From: Lactifluus volemus
Taxonomy: Eukaryota; Basidiomycota; Agaricomycetes; Russulales; Russulaceae
DNA: 39,361 nucleotides
Assembly (NCBI GenBank): GCA_022376515.1
Contig: WTXI01000324.1
Coordinates: 1 to 39,361 of the forward strand
Direction: 5' to 3'
Positions 30,760 to 39,361 of this stretch are shown here, in pieces (positions within the stretch are counted from its first letter, which is position 1; each line of letters begins with the position of its first letter). The notes under the pieces were generated by a model, which saw nothing but the letters and a program-made list of their open reading frames with translations, had not been told where the DNA came from and did no database searches. The translations under genes and the position numbers were made by a program.

Positions 30760-30933
30760 TGAAGGAGAAGGAAGGAGGGGAGATGTCGACAAAAACAAGT
30801 AAGGACGATGATAGCAGAGTCAAATGGTAGGACGTTGAGGAAAGCAGAGTCAGGTCGCGAGATACCAGGCGGGTTCTGACTGGGGATGGTGGTGGTAAGA
30901 GTTTAAGGAGCTGGGCGCTGTTTTTTTTTTTTT

Positions 30934-31280
30934 GTGAAGCGATGTATTAGGTAGTTGAAGATAGTAACTAAGTTACCTAACAGCACTACCTAACGCGCTG
31001 GAGCGGGCCGTGCGGCCCGAAAACCCGAAGGAGGACAAAAATGCGTTTATGCACACCCCTGGTGTGGGGTAGTGTGGGACTCATTGGCGGTGTAACCATT
31101 GGTACTACCCACTAAAAACCTCTTTTCATGTTGTCTGTGCAGGACTGGGTCCTGGATGCTTTGGAGGGGGGAGCATCACCCCGGGAGTGTTTGTTTAGGT
31201 TTGTCGCAGTTTGGTTATGGCGAAACGCGGCGCTAAGGTCTTATCTTTGGTTTGTGCTCCTATTGGTTTCGTCTGCGAGG
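30934..31280 (-). other. LINE-C 3' UTR with hairpins
   Basis: About 350 bp follow the ORF2 stop. CGGGCCG (31,004-31,010) and CGGCCCG (31,013-31,019) form a tight 7-bp stem with a 2-nt centre. CTTAGGTAAC-like inverted segments lie nearer the tail. Stem-loops in LINE 3' UTRs can be recognised by the reverse transcriptase; this is inference here. Confidence 0.5.
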
Positions 31281-34200
31281 CTATGAGAAAGTCTCGTCTC
31301 GGGTCATCCATTCTGGGCTTAGGTTTCGTATTTGTTTTTCTAGGGCATTCTCCCATGTGTTCTTGATTAGGGTGAGTGTTTCGTTAGTGCGGGATATCTT
31401 CGTTGCTAAGATTTTGTCTTCAGCTAGTCGTTTATTGATTTTCTTTGTCCAGCGTTTTTTGACTTCCTGGGGTGAGTGTTGGGTTTCTTGTATTACCCTA
31501 TCGCATCTCAATACCCATATTAGGTGGGTTGCTTCGGACCACAGGATTTGGAGTAGACGGGAGGCCCCTTTTGTGTGGGGCGTTCTCTGCGTGGCCGCTT
31601 CGGGCCCTTCTTCCCTTTGGTTATTTGGGGGTATGTATGACAGGAGACCACAGCCCAGTACGGTTCCTAGCGTTACGGGTGGCCAGGTTTGGTCATTGTG
31701 TGGCCACAAGTCTCGGGCGAGGTTCCAGATCTGTTGTCTTGTGGGGTGTTGGCACTCTGTTAGTATGTGTTCCATTGATTCTATCGCGTTACATGTTGAG
31801 CACATGGCTCTTTCCTCCATATTGTTGATGTGGGACCAGAAATTCCCTATCCTCTGGGTGCCGTGGATCGCGTTGAAGAGGAACTGTCCTACTTTGGGGT
31901 TAATGGATCGTTTGTGGGTGCTTTTCCAGATTGCTTCGTCTTTTTCTAGGTGACCTAGGTGGTTGTTTATATCTTCTCTTATTCTTTCTAGGTTCTGGGT
32001 TGTCGTCAGTCTAAGGTGCTTGCGTTTGGTGCTTTTTATTCCTTTGTAGGCTGTTGCTTGGGTTATCTTTGATAGCTTTGCGCCTTGTACGTCGAAACGT
32101 TCTGGGATTTCCAGGGAGAGGTCATCTGGTGCTGTTTTCTCCATCCCTTCTTTGGCCAGCTCATCGCTGAGTTCGTTTCCTAGTTCTCCGTTGTGTCCCT
32201 TGACCCATTGGAAGCTAGTGGGGGCGGAGCGTGCTCGTAGCAGGTACGCCGCTCTTTTGAACCATTTACTGTTTTTGATTCCGATCCATCCTTGGTCTTC
32301 CCAGTTATCTAGGTGGGTTGTTAGGCCTTCGATGGCGTATTTCGAGTCTGATTTTATGAGTAGCGGGACATAGTTTTCGGTCATTTCTATTGCTTTGATG
32401 ATGGCCACGATCTCTCCGACTTGGTTCGATTGTTCGTTACCTGGGACTTTAATCGCGCGGTTTTGGTTGTTTCCTTCTGCGAACCATATTCCGGCTCCAC
32501 ATTGGGCGTTTGCTTTGCCATTGTTTAGGCAGGCTCCGTCCATGTACACTGTGGTAAGTTCATTATCCAGGCTTATTCCTTGGGCACGGTTTTGGCGTTC
32601 TGCCGGTATGTTCGATACTTTGGATTTGTCCACAAAGATTCTGAAGCCGTCTGCTAGGTTTTCTTGTGTGGTCGTCGATGGGTTGAAGGTGATGCTCTCG
32701 TTTCTGAGGCGCGCTTCTCGGTTTTTCTGTTTTCTTCTTTTTGTTAAGGACAGGTTGTCGTTCCGGGTTGGGAGGAGGGGTTGGAACTTGGGGGCGATTC
32801 GTTGTAGGCGTTTCTGTGCCTCGGAGGCGCATTTCTGTGGATTCTCGCATCCGTGGCTTCAGTCTAGTTCGCAGTCGTCACATGGGCATAGGAAGACCGG
32901 GATGTGTAAGTGGTTGTGTTCCCTTGTTAGACGTTTTGTGATTCTGATGAGGTCTTTTATTCTTCGTGAGTTATGGTTTTGTATGAGGCATCTAGAGGCC
33001 GGGTTCTGTGGCGTTGTTCTCGTGTTTCCTGGGTGGAACCATGCGGGCAGTTGTTCTTTCAGGGCTCGTGACAGGCTGATTGGGGCGAAGGTGACGTTGT
33101 ATTTTTTGGCTGTTTTTATCAGTTTTGATGTGTCTTTGTCCAGGTGTTCTGTTCTTTTCCCTTTTGACGGTGCGTCCCACGTTTGGAGGAAGGGGCTGAC
33201 TTTGGTTTCTTCCGGTATTATTTTGGGCGCTGATTCGTTTATCAGGGCGTCTGTTGCAATTGCCCATAGTGGTCTCTTGTTCGATAGGTAGCTTTTTAGC
33301 CACATTATCTCAATCGCTTCGTTCCTCGTTTTGAGGTCCAGGAGTTGTAGGCCTCCTTCCAGATGTTCTTCGTGTAGGACGTCTTTTGCTAGGCGTGGTG
33401 CGTCTTCTCCCCATATTAGGTGGCTGATTTCTTTTGTTAGTTCGTCAAGGATATGGTCCGGCATTCCTTGTACTTTGGTTAGGAATTGGGTTCTGGAGCC
33501 TATTACCGCTTGGGCTATCGTTTTCTTCCCCTGTCTCGTGGGGTGTGTGGGCTTCCATCTACTTAGCTCGGCTTTGATTTTGTCTAGGATCGGTTCCCAT
33601 GGTGTGGCTTCTTCTGTTTTGTATCCAATCCATGCTCCTAATGATCTAATTGCCTCGCCGTCTTTGGCTATCCGGATGCTCGGGTCTATGGGCTTGTGTT
33701 GGGGGTGCAGGGTTCGTTCCTCGGATACACGGAGTCTATGCGTTTCCTGTCCGATCGGTAGGATTTCTGTTTTTTCTTTGTTGAATTTAGCTCCTGACGC
33801 TTTGCACCATTGGTCGAGTGTGTTTTGTAGGTTCTCAAAATTGTCGTCTTCCTTAAGGTAGATGACCGTGTCGTCCGCGAAAGAGGTTCACTATCACGGG
33901 TTCCGGTGCGTTTGGGATTTCGAACCCCTTAAGGTCGGTACTGCGTCGTAGCATGCACGCCATAGGTTCTATGGCGAGGTTGAAGAGGAAACATGAGAGG
34001 GGATCGCCTTGTCGGACGCCCCTCGTCACTTGGTACGGTTCGCTGAAGACGCCGTTTATCGCGACTACTGTGGTGGCTCGTTCGTATAGGTGTTTGACGG
34101 TGTTCCGGAAGCGTGGGGGGATGTTGAAGGCTTCCAGCGTTTTCCAGAGGTACGAGTGGGTTATTTTATCATATGCTTTTTCTTGATCCAGAGCTATTAT

Positions 34201-36640
34201 AGCGCTGTTTTCTTTCGTCATCTCGGTATATTTGGTCATCACTTTGGTTAGTCTTATGTGGTCGAAGATGGACCTTCCAGGTATGAAACCCACTTGGTCG
34301 CTATGTATTAGGGGGCTGATGACTGTTGTCAGTTGTAGTGCGAGCGCTTTGGTTAGGAGTTTGTAGTTGGTGTTTAGTAGGGTTATCGGTCGGTAATTTT
34401 CTATTGCTCGTTTTGTCTTTTTCTTATATATCGGGACACATCCACCCCTCCGCGAAGTTGAGGCGGGGGTCGATTCCGTGGAGTTGGATGTCTTGGAAAA
34501 CTTTGGTTAGTGTTTTTATTATGTTAAAGGCTGGTTTTCGATGTTTCTTTGCGTTTTCGAATTTCTTATTCAGGGTTTTCCATAGTTCGTGCGGGCAGCC
34601 GTCCAGTCCCGTTGCGGTCCCGTTTTTCGCGTTTTTGAGGGCTGTTTCGACGTCCTTTTGCGTAATCCCGGATTGGAGGTGGGACAGTTCTGGGTTGCTG
34701 AGTCGTTGTTGGGGTGGGATGTTCTGGAGAATTTGGAGTTCGGCGTTCGCTTTTTCGTGATCGTCCTTGAAGGGGTGAAGGTCTTTTGTTTGTATGCTCT
34801 CGTGGTATTCTTTCGCTAACTCTGCCATTTTCTTAGTGTTCGTTACGAAGCGTTGTTCGGTTGTGTCTAGGGATCTCAGTCTATTAATGTTTATTTTGGC
34901 TTCTTTGCTTTGGCGACGTTCGCCCACGCGGCGCCGAGTCTCTCTCCTTGGGTTGATATCTTGGCGGCTGCTTTTGCTCGTTGGTTGGAGCTATTTAATC
35001 TCTCTAAGTGTGTGAGCCTGTCTGCTAGGAGCGCTTCCTCCCACTGGAGCTTGGTGTTACGGAATGCAGGACAAGTTGGACCTTATGCTTCCTAAACACG
35101 CTTACTCACCCTGATGACGTCCCTTCCACATCGTTCTTATTGTGCTGACTGATTCTATTGTTCTGACTTCCTATTGTTCGTCTCGTTCCGTCCAGTGTTA
35201 TTGTTCCGAGTCCCTATTGTTCGCATCCCTATCGTTCTTGATATCATGCCTATTGTCCACCCTAGTTTGGTAGAACAATTAGCATAAACTGTATAAGTAG
35301 GCCTCCGCTGGTAGCTTGTACCCCAGCTTCGGCTTTACCTCAAATCGACTTGTTTCACTCTCCAGAAAGACAGAACTTCTCCTCTCCTCCTCCCTCTCTT
35401 CTCTTACCCTCCTATACGCCCTAGTAGGGTCATCGAAGCTTGGTGGTTGTGCTACAACACCACAGGACTCAGCGCGTCGACACTTGGAGTGTCCCTGAGC
35501 CCAGGTCTTAGGAGAGACCAGAACAACCAGAACCCTTGTTGGGACCCGGCCCTAGTCGAGCCGTAACACTTGGGGTCTTCTTCGAAACGTTCGTCTTGGA
35601 GAATTGCGTTCTCGGTCTTTGTTTAGGTTTCGGATTTTCGATGCTCTTCTGAAGTGCGCCGCGGATGTTTCGGCTTTTGCTTGTGTGGTTATGTTGGTTT
35701 TGAACTGTGCCCAGAGGGTTTGCGCATTTTCGTTCTGTCGGTTTGCTTGGTTTAGGTTTTCTAGTTTGTGTTCTAGGGCTTTGCCTAGTTTTTGGGTTTT
35801 ATTTATCAGTTTTTTGTTGTTTAGGGCGTTTAGGGGCCAGGTCCATCGTCCTGTTCCTAGGCGCGTGGCGTTTGTGGGTGCGAACGGACGGAGACCATCC
35901 AGTGGTCCGTTGGGACTGTGCTGGGGCCTATGTGCCAGTCGAAGGTGAGGTTCGTTTTTGTTTTGTTATGTATATTCTATCTAATCTGGATTTAATTTGG
36001 GCGTTGTTGTGTGTCGCGCGATATGTATTCGTGTACCTGGGTGCACGTGTCTCCATTGATCTATCACCTCTAGGTCCTGTCTCAAGTCTCTAAGGGCTTC
36101 CGCGGCATTTGTGTTGTCTAGTTTGGGCGGCGCTCTGTCTATGGCGTCCTCTGTTAGGTTGAAGTCTCCGAGGAGGAAGTCAGGGTCTTGGGATGTTGTG
36201 CTGGTTCTTTGGGCTTCGAGTTTTTGCCAGAAAGGTTTGTGTTCCGTTCTATTGTTGGGGGGCGTATACATTTATGAGTTTCGTTTCCTCGTTTTCATGC
36301 CATTTTATTTTTAGGGACAGGGCGCGTCCTGGTATTAGCGTGCGCGTTTCGATTCGGTGTAGGTTTATTAGGTCTTTATTGATCACGAAAGCGACACCAG
36401 CCGATGTCCTTGGGGCCTGTTCGTTTTCGGAGTTATAGATTTGGAATCTTTTTTGGAATATCTCTTTGATGCGAGGTGAGCGCTTCGTCAGGTGTGTTTC
36501 TTGGAGGGCGAGGATAGCTATGTTCTCTCGTTTCATTGTCGCGTTATTTCTGACCATTTCTCAAAACCATTTCTATTTTCCGCGCTGACGTGCAGGCCAT
36601 TCATGTTGAGTGTTGCGATTTTTATTGGCTCTTTTCTCAT
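31281..36640 (-). pseudogene. LINE-C ORF2: endonuclease-RT-RNase H, multiply frameshifted and split by a solo LTR
   Basis: From the ATG at 36,640 (MRKEPIKIATLNMNG) the endonuclease continues with LALQETHL, VYAPQQ, LLGDFNLTEDAIDR and HWMVSVR. After the LTR gap the RT reads TGLDGCPHELW, YRPITLLNTNYK, GFIPGRS, ALDQEKAYD, GVRQGDPLSCFLFNLAIEP. The FADD box near 33,880 is broken by one extra T. A complete RNase HI domain lies at about 32,560-32,130: VYMDGACLNNG, VGEIVAI, LIKSDSKYAI, VKGHNGELGNELSDELA, with all active-site residues. The C-terminal zinc motif is CSTCNAIESMEHILTEC. Frame breaks sit near 36,550, 36,260, 35,900, 34,430, 33,880 and 32,850. ORF2 ends at 31,281. Confidence 0.85.
35055..35568 (+). 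mobile_element. Solo LTR (514 bp) nested in LINE-C ORF2
   Basis: Ends are TGTTACGG...CCGTAACA, a perfect 8-bp inverted repeat with canonical TG/CA. CTTGG flanks it on both sides (35,050-35,054 and 35,569-35,573), a 5-bp TSD. A TATA box (TATAAG, 35,292-35,297) followed by a C/T-rich leader sets the plus orientation. Removing the LTR and one TSD rejoins the ORF2 reading EEDPK to LQWEEALLADRL without a break. It is the product of LTR-LTR recombination of a Ty3- or Ty1-type element; the superfamily cannot be told without internal sequence. Confidence 0.95.
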
Positions 36641-36836
36641 TCCTTTCTTTTTAGGCTGCGTTGGTCTGTGGTCTCTCGGGTGGGCTTCGTTTCGTGTGTT
36701 TTGGGGGTGTGGGGTGTGGGTGTGGCGTGGCGTGGGTTTGCGTCCCTTCTGTTGCGGAGGGTTGGAGTTGGCCCTAGGTCTTCTTGGCGGTTGTTCGGTG
36801 TGTGGTTTTTCGCGGTGGTTACGGTGTGGGTTTTTG

Positions 36837-37100
36837 CTCTTATGTTGGGCTTAGGTTTTCTGTTGGTGGTTTTTGCTGTGGGGCTATCGCCGTGATCTTA
36901 TGGTTATGTGTGTTTTTCGGGTGCGTGTTTTCGCGTTGGGGTTGATTTTCCTCACGGTGTTTTTGTTTATGTTAGCTCTTATGCTTTGGCTTAGGTTTTT
37001 GTTGCGTGGTGTTCGCATGTGGGGCTATCGCCGCGTTCTCTTAGGGGTGTGTGTGGGGTATCATGGTGCGTGGTGTTCGCGTTGGGGGGGGTTTCACTTG
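36837..37100. repeat. Imperfect tandem duplication (about 140 bp unit) in the LINE-C ORF1-ORF2 linker
   Basis: GCTCTTATG, then CTTAGGTTTT, then TGGGGCTATCGCCG, and later GGTG...TTCGCGTTGGGG occur in the same order at about 36,837-36,950 and about 36,975-37,090. The identical core TGGGGCTATCGCCG is at about 36,876 and 37,019. No frame is preserved across it. Confidence 0.7.
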
Positions 37101-37201
37101 CGGGTGGGTGTGCTCATGGTGGGTTGAGTTAGGGTTTTGTTTAGCGGTTTATTATCTGAGCGGGGGGTTTATTCCTTCGGCTATGTACATGGTGGCTACG
37201 T

Positions 37202-38682
37202 TTAATTACGTTTTACTATGTTTTGGTTGTGGGCATCGTTTAGTAAGGGAAGTTTACTGGATTTACGCTCCTCCTCGGGGCTGGGCGCCTTTCGCGAGGT
37301 CCTTCTGGGTTGGGAGAGATCGTCGGGGCGGTTGGGTTGGTTGTATGGGCTGGTTGCGCTCGGGCCTGTCGGGTCTGTCGGGCCTTTCCATCCTGGTATT
37401 TTGGGGAAGGGGCATAGCCCCTTCGGGTGGTCTTTGCATGGCATAGACGGCAGTGGAATTTGTTTAGTTCGACGTTACCTCGGCCTAGGTCGAGGAGCGG
37501 TAATGCGTTTGCGGAGGAAATTGCGGGTGTCAAGCCATATTCCGGTGTTAGGGATGAGGGGGCTATTGCGTACACGTTGAAGTGGGGGTCGTCGCGTCGC
37601 CTTCCATTTTTATCTCGAGGCGCTTTATGTCAATCGAGTCGATGTATCTGTTATTTCGTGGTAGAGAGCGTTTTGGAAGAGGGGGGGGGTTTCCTGTAGG
37701 AAGGTGTCGAAGAAGGCTTCGGAGTTGGTGTCTTTCCATGTTTTCAGGATGAGTTCTTTGATGTTGTCTTCGGAGTGGGTCGCTATGCCACTTATGGTGA
37801 AGAGGAGGAAGGGTCTTTTGGGGGGAAAGGGGATGATTTCGAAGGTAAGGTTTTGGGATGCCCAGACCTGTCTGTCCGTGAGAAGGGTGACGTCGTTGTC
37901 TGAAAGATCGTGGATAAGGAACGTCATCGGGGTTTTGATTTTGGTTTCTTGGCAGACGATGGGGGCCTTGGCCGGTTCTGCTACGGAGACGTTTGACAGA
38001 CCGGTGATTTCTTTGATTGCTGACATTAGGTCATTCGCGATATCTCGGTGGTTTGGGATATAGTGGACGTCTGTCCCGAAGGGGCGTGCGAGTACTTTCC
38101 CGGTGGTGACTTTGTAGGTCCAGTCTTGGATTTGGTCGGAGTCGATGTTTACTAGGGGTCCCATGGGGTGTTCCTCATGAATTTCCGGCATTTTGGTGTC
38201 CAGGTAGCTTTCTCTTGGGTGGGGTTTCGGCGTTCCTTGTGCTCTCGGGTTTCCCCTCACGGTGACGGCTGCGAGTCGGGCCATCATTTCGGTGTTCTTG
38301 AGCTCGACTGGTGGGTCCGCATCTTTTGTTTGTCTACTGGTTGTGTGGGGTTCTTGGGCCGTCTCGTTGGCTTGGCGTTGTTGGACTTGTTCTATGGCTG
38401 TTTGGCTGTCTCGGTTGGGGGGGGGGATGTCTCGTGCTGCGGTTTTTTCCTTTTTAATGCTTCGGCGCAGGGGGAGGGAGGGGGGGATTGGCTTTCCGGG
38501 CCTCTGAGGAAGCGGGAGGTATGGATCGTGAAGGGAGGGGGGGTGAGGGGGGTGGTTTCATTGGGCCGTTTGGGGGTGGGTTCGGTGATGGGGTCCGAGA
38601 GGGTGCGCTTTCGTTTGTTTTCCGGGTTGGGTACTGGAGTTCCGGGTTCGTCGGTGAGCATGGGTTCTGGGGCGGTGTCCAT
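37202..38682 (-). pseudogene. LINE-C ORF1: Gag-like protein with CCHC knuckle, frame-broken
   Basis: ATG at 38,682 (MDTAPEPMLTDEPG) leads a Pro/Thr-rich basic region with an NLS-like NKRKRTLSD. The frame changes in the run of 10 C (38,417-38,426) to AIEQVQQRQANE and continues as MMARLAAVTV to TSTRLT at 37,625. After further breaks near 37,620 and 37,560 the product reads ALPLLDLGRGNVELNKFHCR and ends with a zinc knuckle CRLCHAKDHPKGLCPF (C-x2-C-x4-H-x4-C) and a Pro-rich tail to 37,202. The order of N-terminal basic region, central domain and C-terminal knuckle is that of a LINE ORF1 RNA-binding protein. Breaks at long C runs could be assembly errors. Confidence 0.7.
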
Positions 38683-39170
38683 GTTGGAGTGCGTAGGAGG
38701 GTTACGGACGGTTGGGTGGTTTGGTTGGGGTTTGGTGTTGGGGTTTATTTTTTTTTGGGGGGGGGGGGGGGTGCCCTGGCGGGTCTGGGTGTTTTGGGTT
38801 AGTGTTGTCGAAGCGATATTGGTTGATGCGAGGGTGGTTGTGGTGCCTTGTGCGTTTTTGGGGGGAGGTTCAGGTTGGGGGGCTGAAGAGGGGGTCCTCG
38901 GGGGGGGGGTCGTTTGTATGGGGGGGTGGTATTCTGTTTGTTTCTTATCTTACGGGGGGGTTGAAGGCATTCGGGACATTAGGGACACTTTCGCGTAGTC
39001 TGCGTGTACATTTCGTGGTTCAGGTTACTTTATTGGTATTATGTGGGGCATTAGGTGGGTATCACCAGTGGTGGGTATTTTACGTGTGGGTTGTGTGGTT
39101 TGTGCTCTCGCAGGTTTATTTTGGAGGGGTTTTCCTCCTTGGGGGGGGTGATGATGTTCACCGTGTGCGA
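38683..39170 (-). other. LINE-C 5' leader, homopolymer-rich
   Basis: On the plus strand the region is very G-rich, with runs such as G15 (38,757-38,771) directly after T9, and other G8-G9 runs near 38,900 and 39,140. The element RNA would therefore be C-rich while the complementary strand could form G-quadruplexes. No ORF or promoter motif is supported. Confidence 0.4.
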
Positions 39171-39361
39171 GTATTTTTACTCGGACAACCTGACTCACGC
39201 TGTGGCGTAAGAGTATCCGAACATGGTGGTGGTTCGGGTACAAGGTCCCCCCTGTACTGTACTGTATTATCGTCGTGCTCACGGATTCCATGTGAAGGCT
39301 ATTGTACGTACTTACATTAGCCAGTTTTGCACCAACTAATTTCATAGAAGCGTTCTAGCAA
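39171..39361. other. Right flank of LINE-C, unassigned
   Basis: The minus strand has a strong donor-like GTAAGTACGT (about 39,305-39,314) after the short open stretch MKLVGAKLAN, so an exon end of a minus-strand gene is possible, perhaps of the gene whose tail is at 23,145-23,471. That link is speculative and nothing else is recognisable. Confidence 0.2.

Larger units (their letters stand above)
23575..30913 (-). mobile_element. LINE-B: full-length, nearly intact non-LTR retrotransposon
   Basis: A 7.3-kb element in the same family as LINE-A, with T27 at 23,575-23,601 and its 5' end near 30,913. GGCGCTGTT flanks it (23,565-23,573 and 30,914-30,922), a 9-bp TSD. ORF1b and ORF2 are fully open; only ORF1a has one break (near 30,325) outside the C8 site. 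Of the three large LINEs in the window this is the best candidate for a source element. It inserted at the junction of LINE-C's poly-A tail and host DNA. Confidence 0.92.
30921..39170 (-). mobile_element. LINE-C: decayed RNase-H-bearing LINE (5' end approximate)
   Basis: A different LINE lineage from A and B. The 3' end is T13 (30,921-30,933). Order on the minus strand: ORF1 with a zinc knuckle (38,682-37,202), a linker with a duplication, then ORF2 with endonuclease, RT, RNase H and a CCHC tail (36,640-31,281) and a 3' UTR of about 350 bp. A solo LTR lies in ORF2. At least eight single-base frame breaks are visible, so this copy is inactive as assembled. No TSD could be found near 39,000-39,361, and the 5' end is only estimated from where G/C-rich ORF1 leader sequence stops. 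Confidence 0.85.

Noticed and set aside
31252..31953. Plus-strand ORFs over LINE-C (for example 31,252-31,953, 32,395-33,291, 38,168-38,998)
   Set aside because: Antisense to the recognisable RNase H, RT and ORF1 frames; no motif and biased composition.
39000..39361. TSD for LINE-C (a second copy of GGCGCTG or GCCGCGGCGCTG)
   Set aside because: Only a weak CACGCTGTGGCG is seen near 39,196, not a convincing match; the 5' border stays open.
1..39361. CRISPR arrays, bacterial operons, rRNA genes or Shine-Dalgarno-led genes
   Set aside because: None seen. Gene structure with short GT-AG introns, and the gene families, are fungal.

Overview
The window looks like nuclear DNA of a mushroom-forming basidiomycete (Agaricomycete). 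The evidence is short introns (about 50-75 nt) with GTRNGY donors, an F-box-like/LRR-type gene family, a Goodbye-NACHT-ankyrin STAND (NLR-like) gene, an agaric-type trypsin-fold protease relic, and fungal non-LTR retrotransposons. It is a transposon-rich accessory region. I see no bacterial features.

Layout: (1) 1-10,200 is one arm of an inverted segmental duplication. It carries a minus-strand F-box-like gene cut in two by a full-length LINE (LINE-A, 775-8183, plus strand, 13-bp target-site duplication). (2) 10,457-12,121 is a minus-strand serine-protease pseudogene. (3) 12,340-19,325 is one minus-strand Goodbye-NACHT-ankyrin gene with about ten exons. It is split inside its eighth ankyrin repeat by a 2.1-kb terminal-inverted-repeat element (13,735-15,837), and removing that element with one copy of a CA dinucleotide restores the frame exactly. 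(4) 20,405-23,098 is the second arm of the inverted duplication, with an apparently intact, one-intron F-box-like gene at 21,396-22,938 on the plus strand. (5) 23,145-23,471 is the 3' part of an unrecognised minus-strand gene. (6) From 23,472 to about 39,170 three minus-strand LINE insertions are stacked on the same GGCGCTG/poly-T junction: an 87-bp truncated copy, LINE-B (23,575-30,913, nearly intact) and LINE-C (30,921 to about 39,170, decayed, RNase-H bearing). A 514-bp solo LTR with a perfect 5-bp TSD (35,055-35,568) is nested in LINE-C.

LINE-A and LINE-B are diverged members of one family with an unusual three-part layout: ORF1a (proline-rich, helical), ORF1b (three zinc knuckles) and ORF2 (APE endonuclease, reverse transcriptase with YVDD, C-terminal zinc motif). 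ORF1b and ORF2 overlap as ATGA in LINE-A and by 10 nt in LINE-B, as expected for termination-reinitiation. In both copies ORF1a passes to ORF1b by a -1 shift at a run of eight C.

The resident genes form no pathway. They are what is typically found in fast-evolving fungal accessory regions: innate-immunity-like STAND receptors, F-box families and nested mobile elements. Many coding frames carry single-base lesions. Some may be homopolymer errors of the assembly, and that caveat applies to every pseudogene call made from a single indel.
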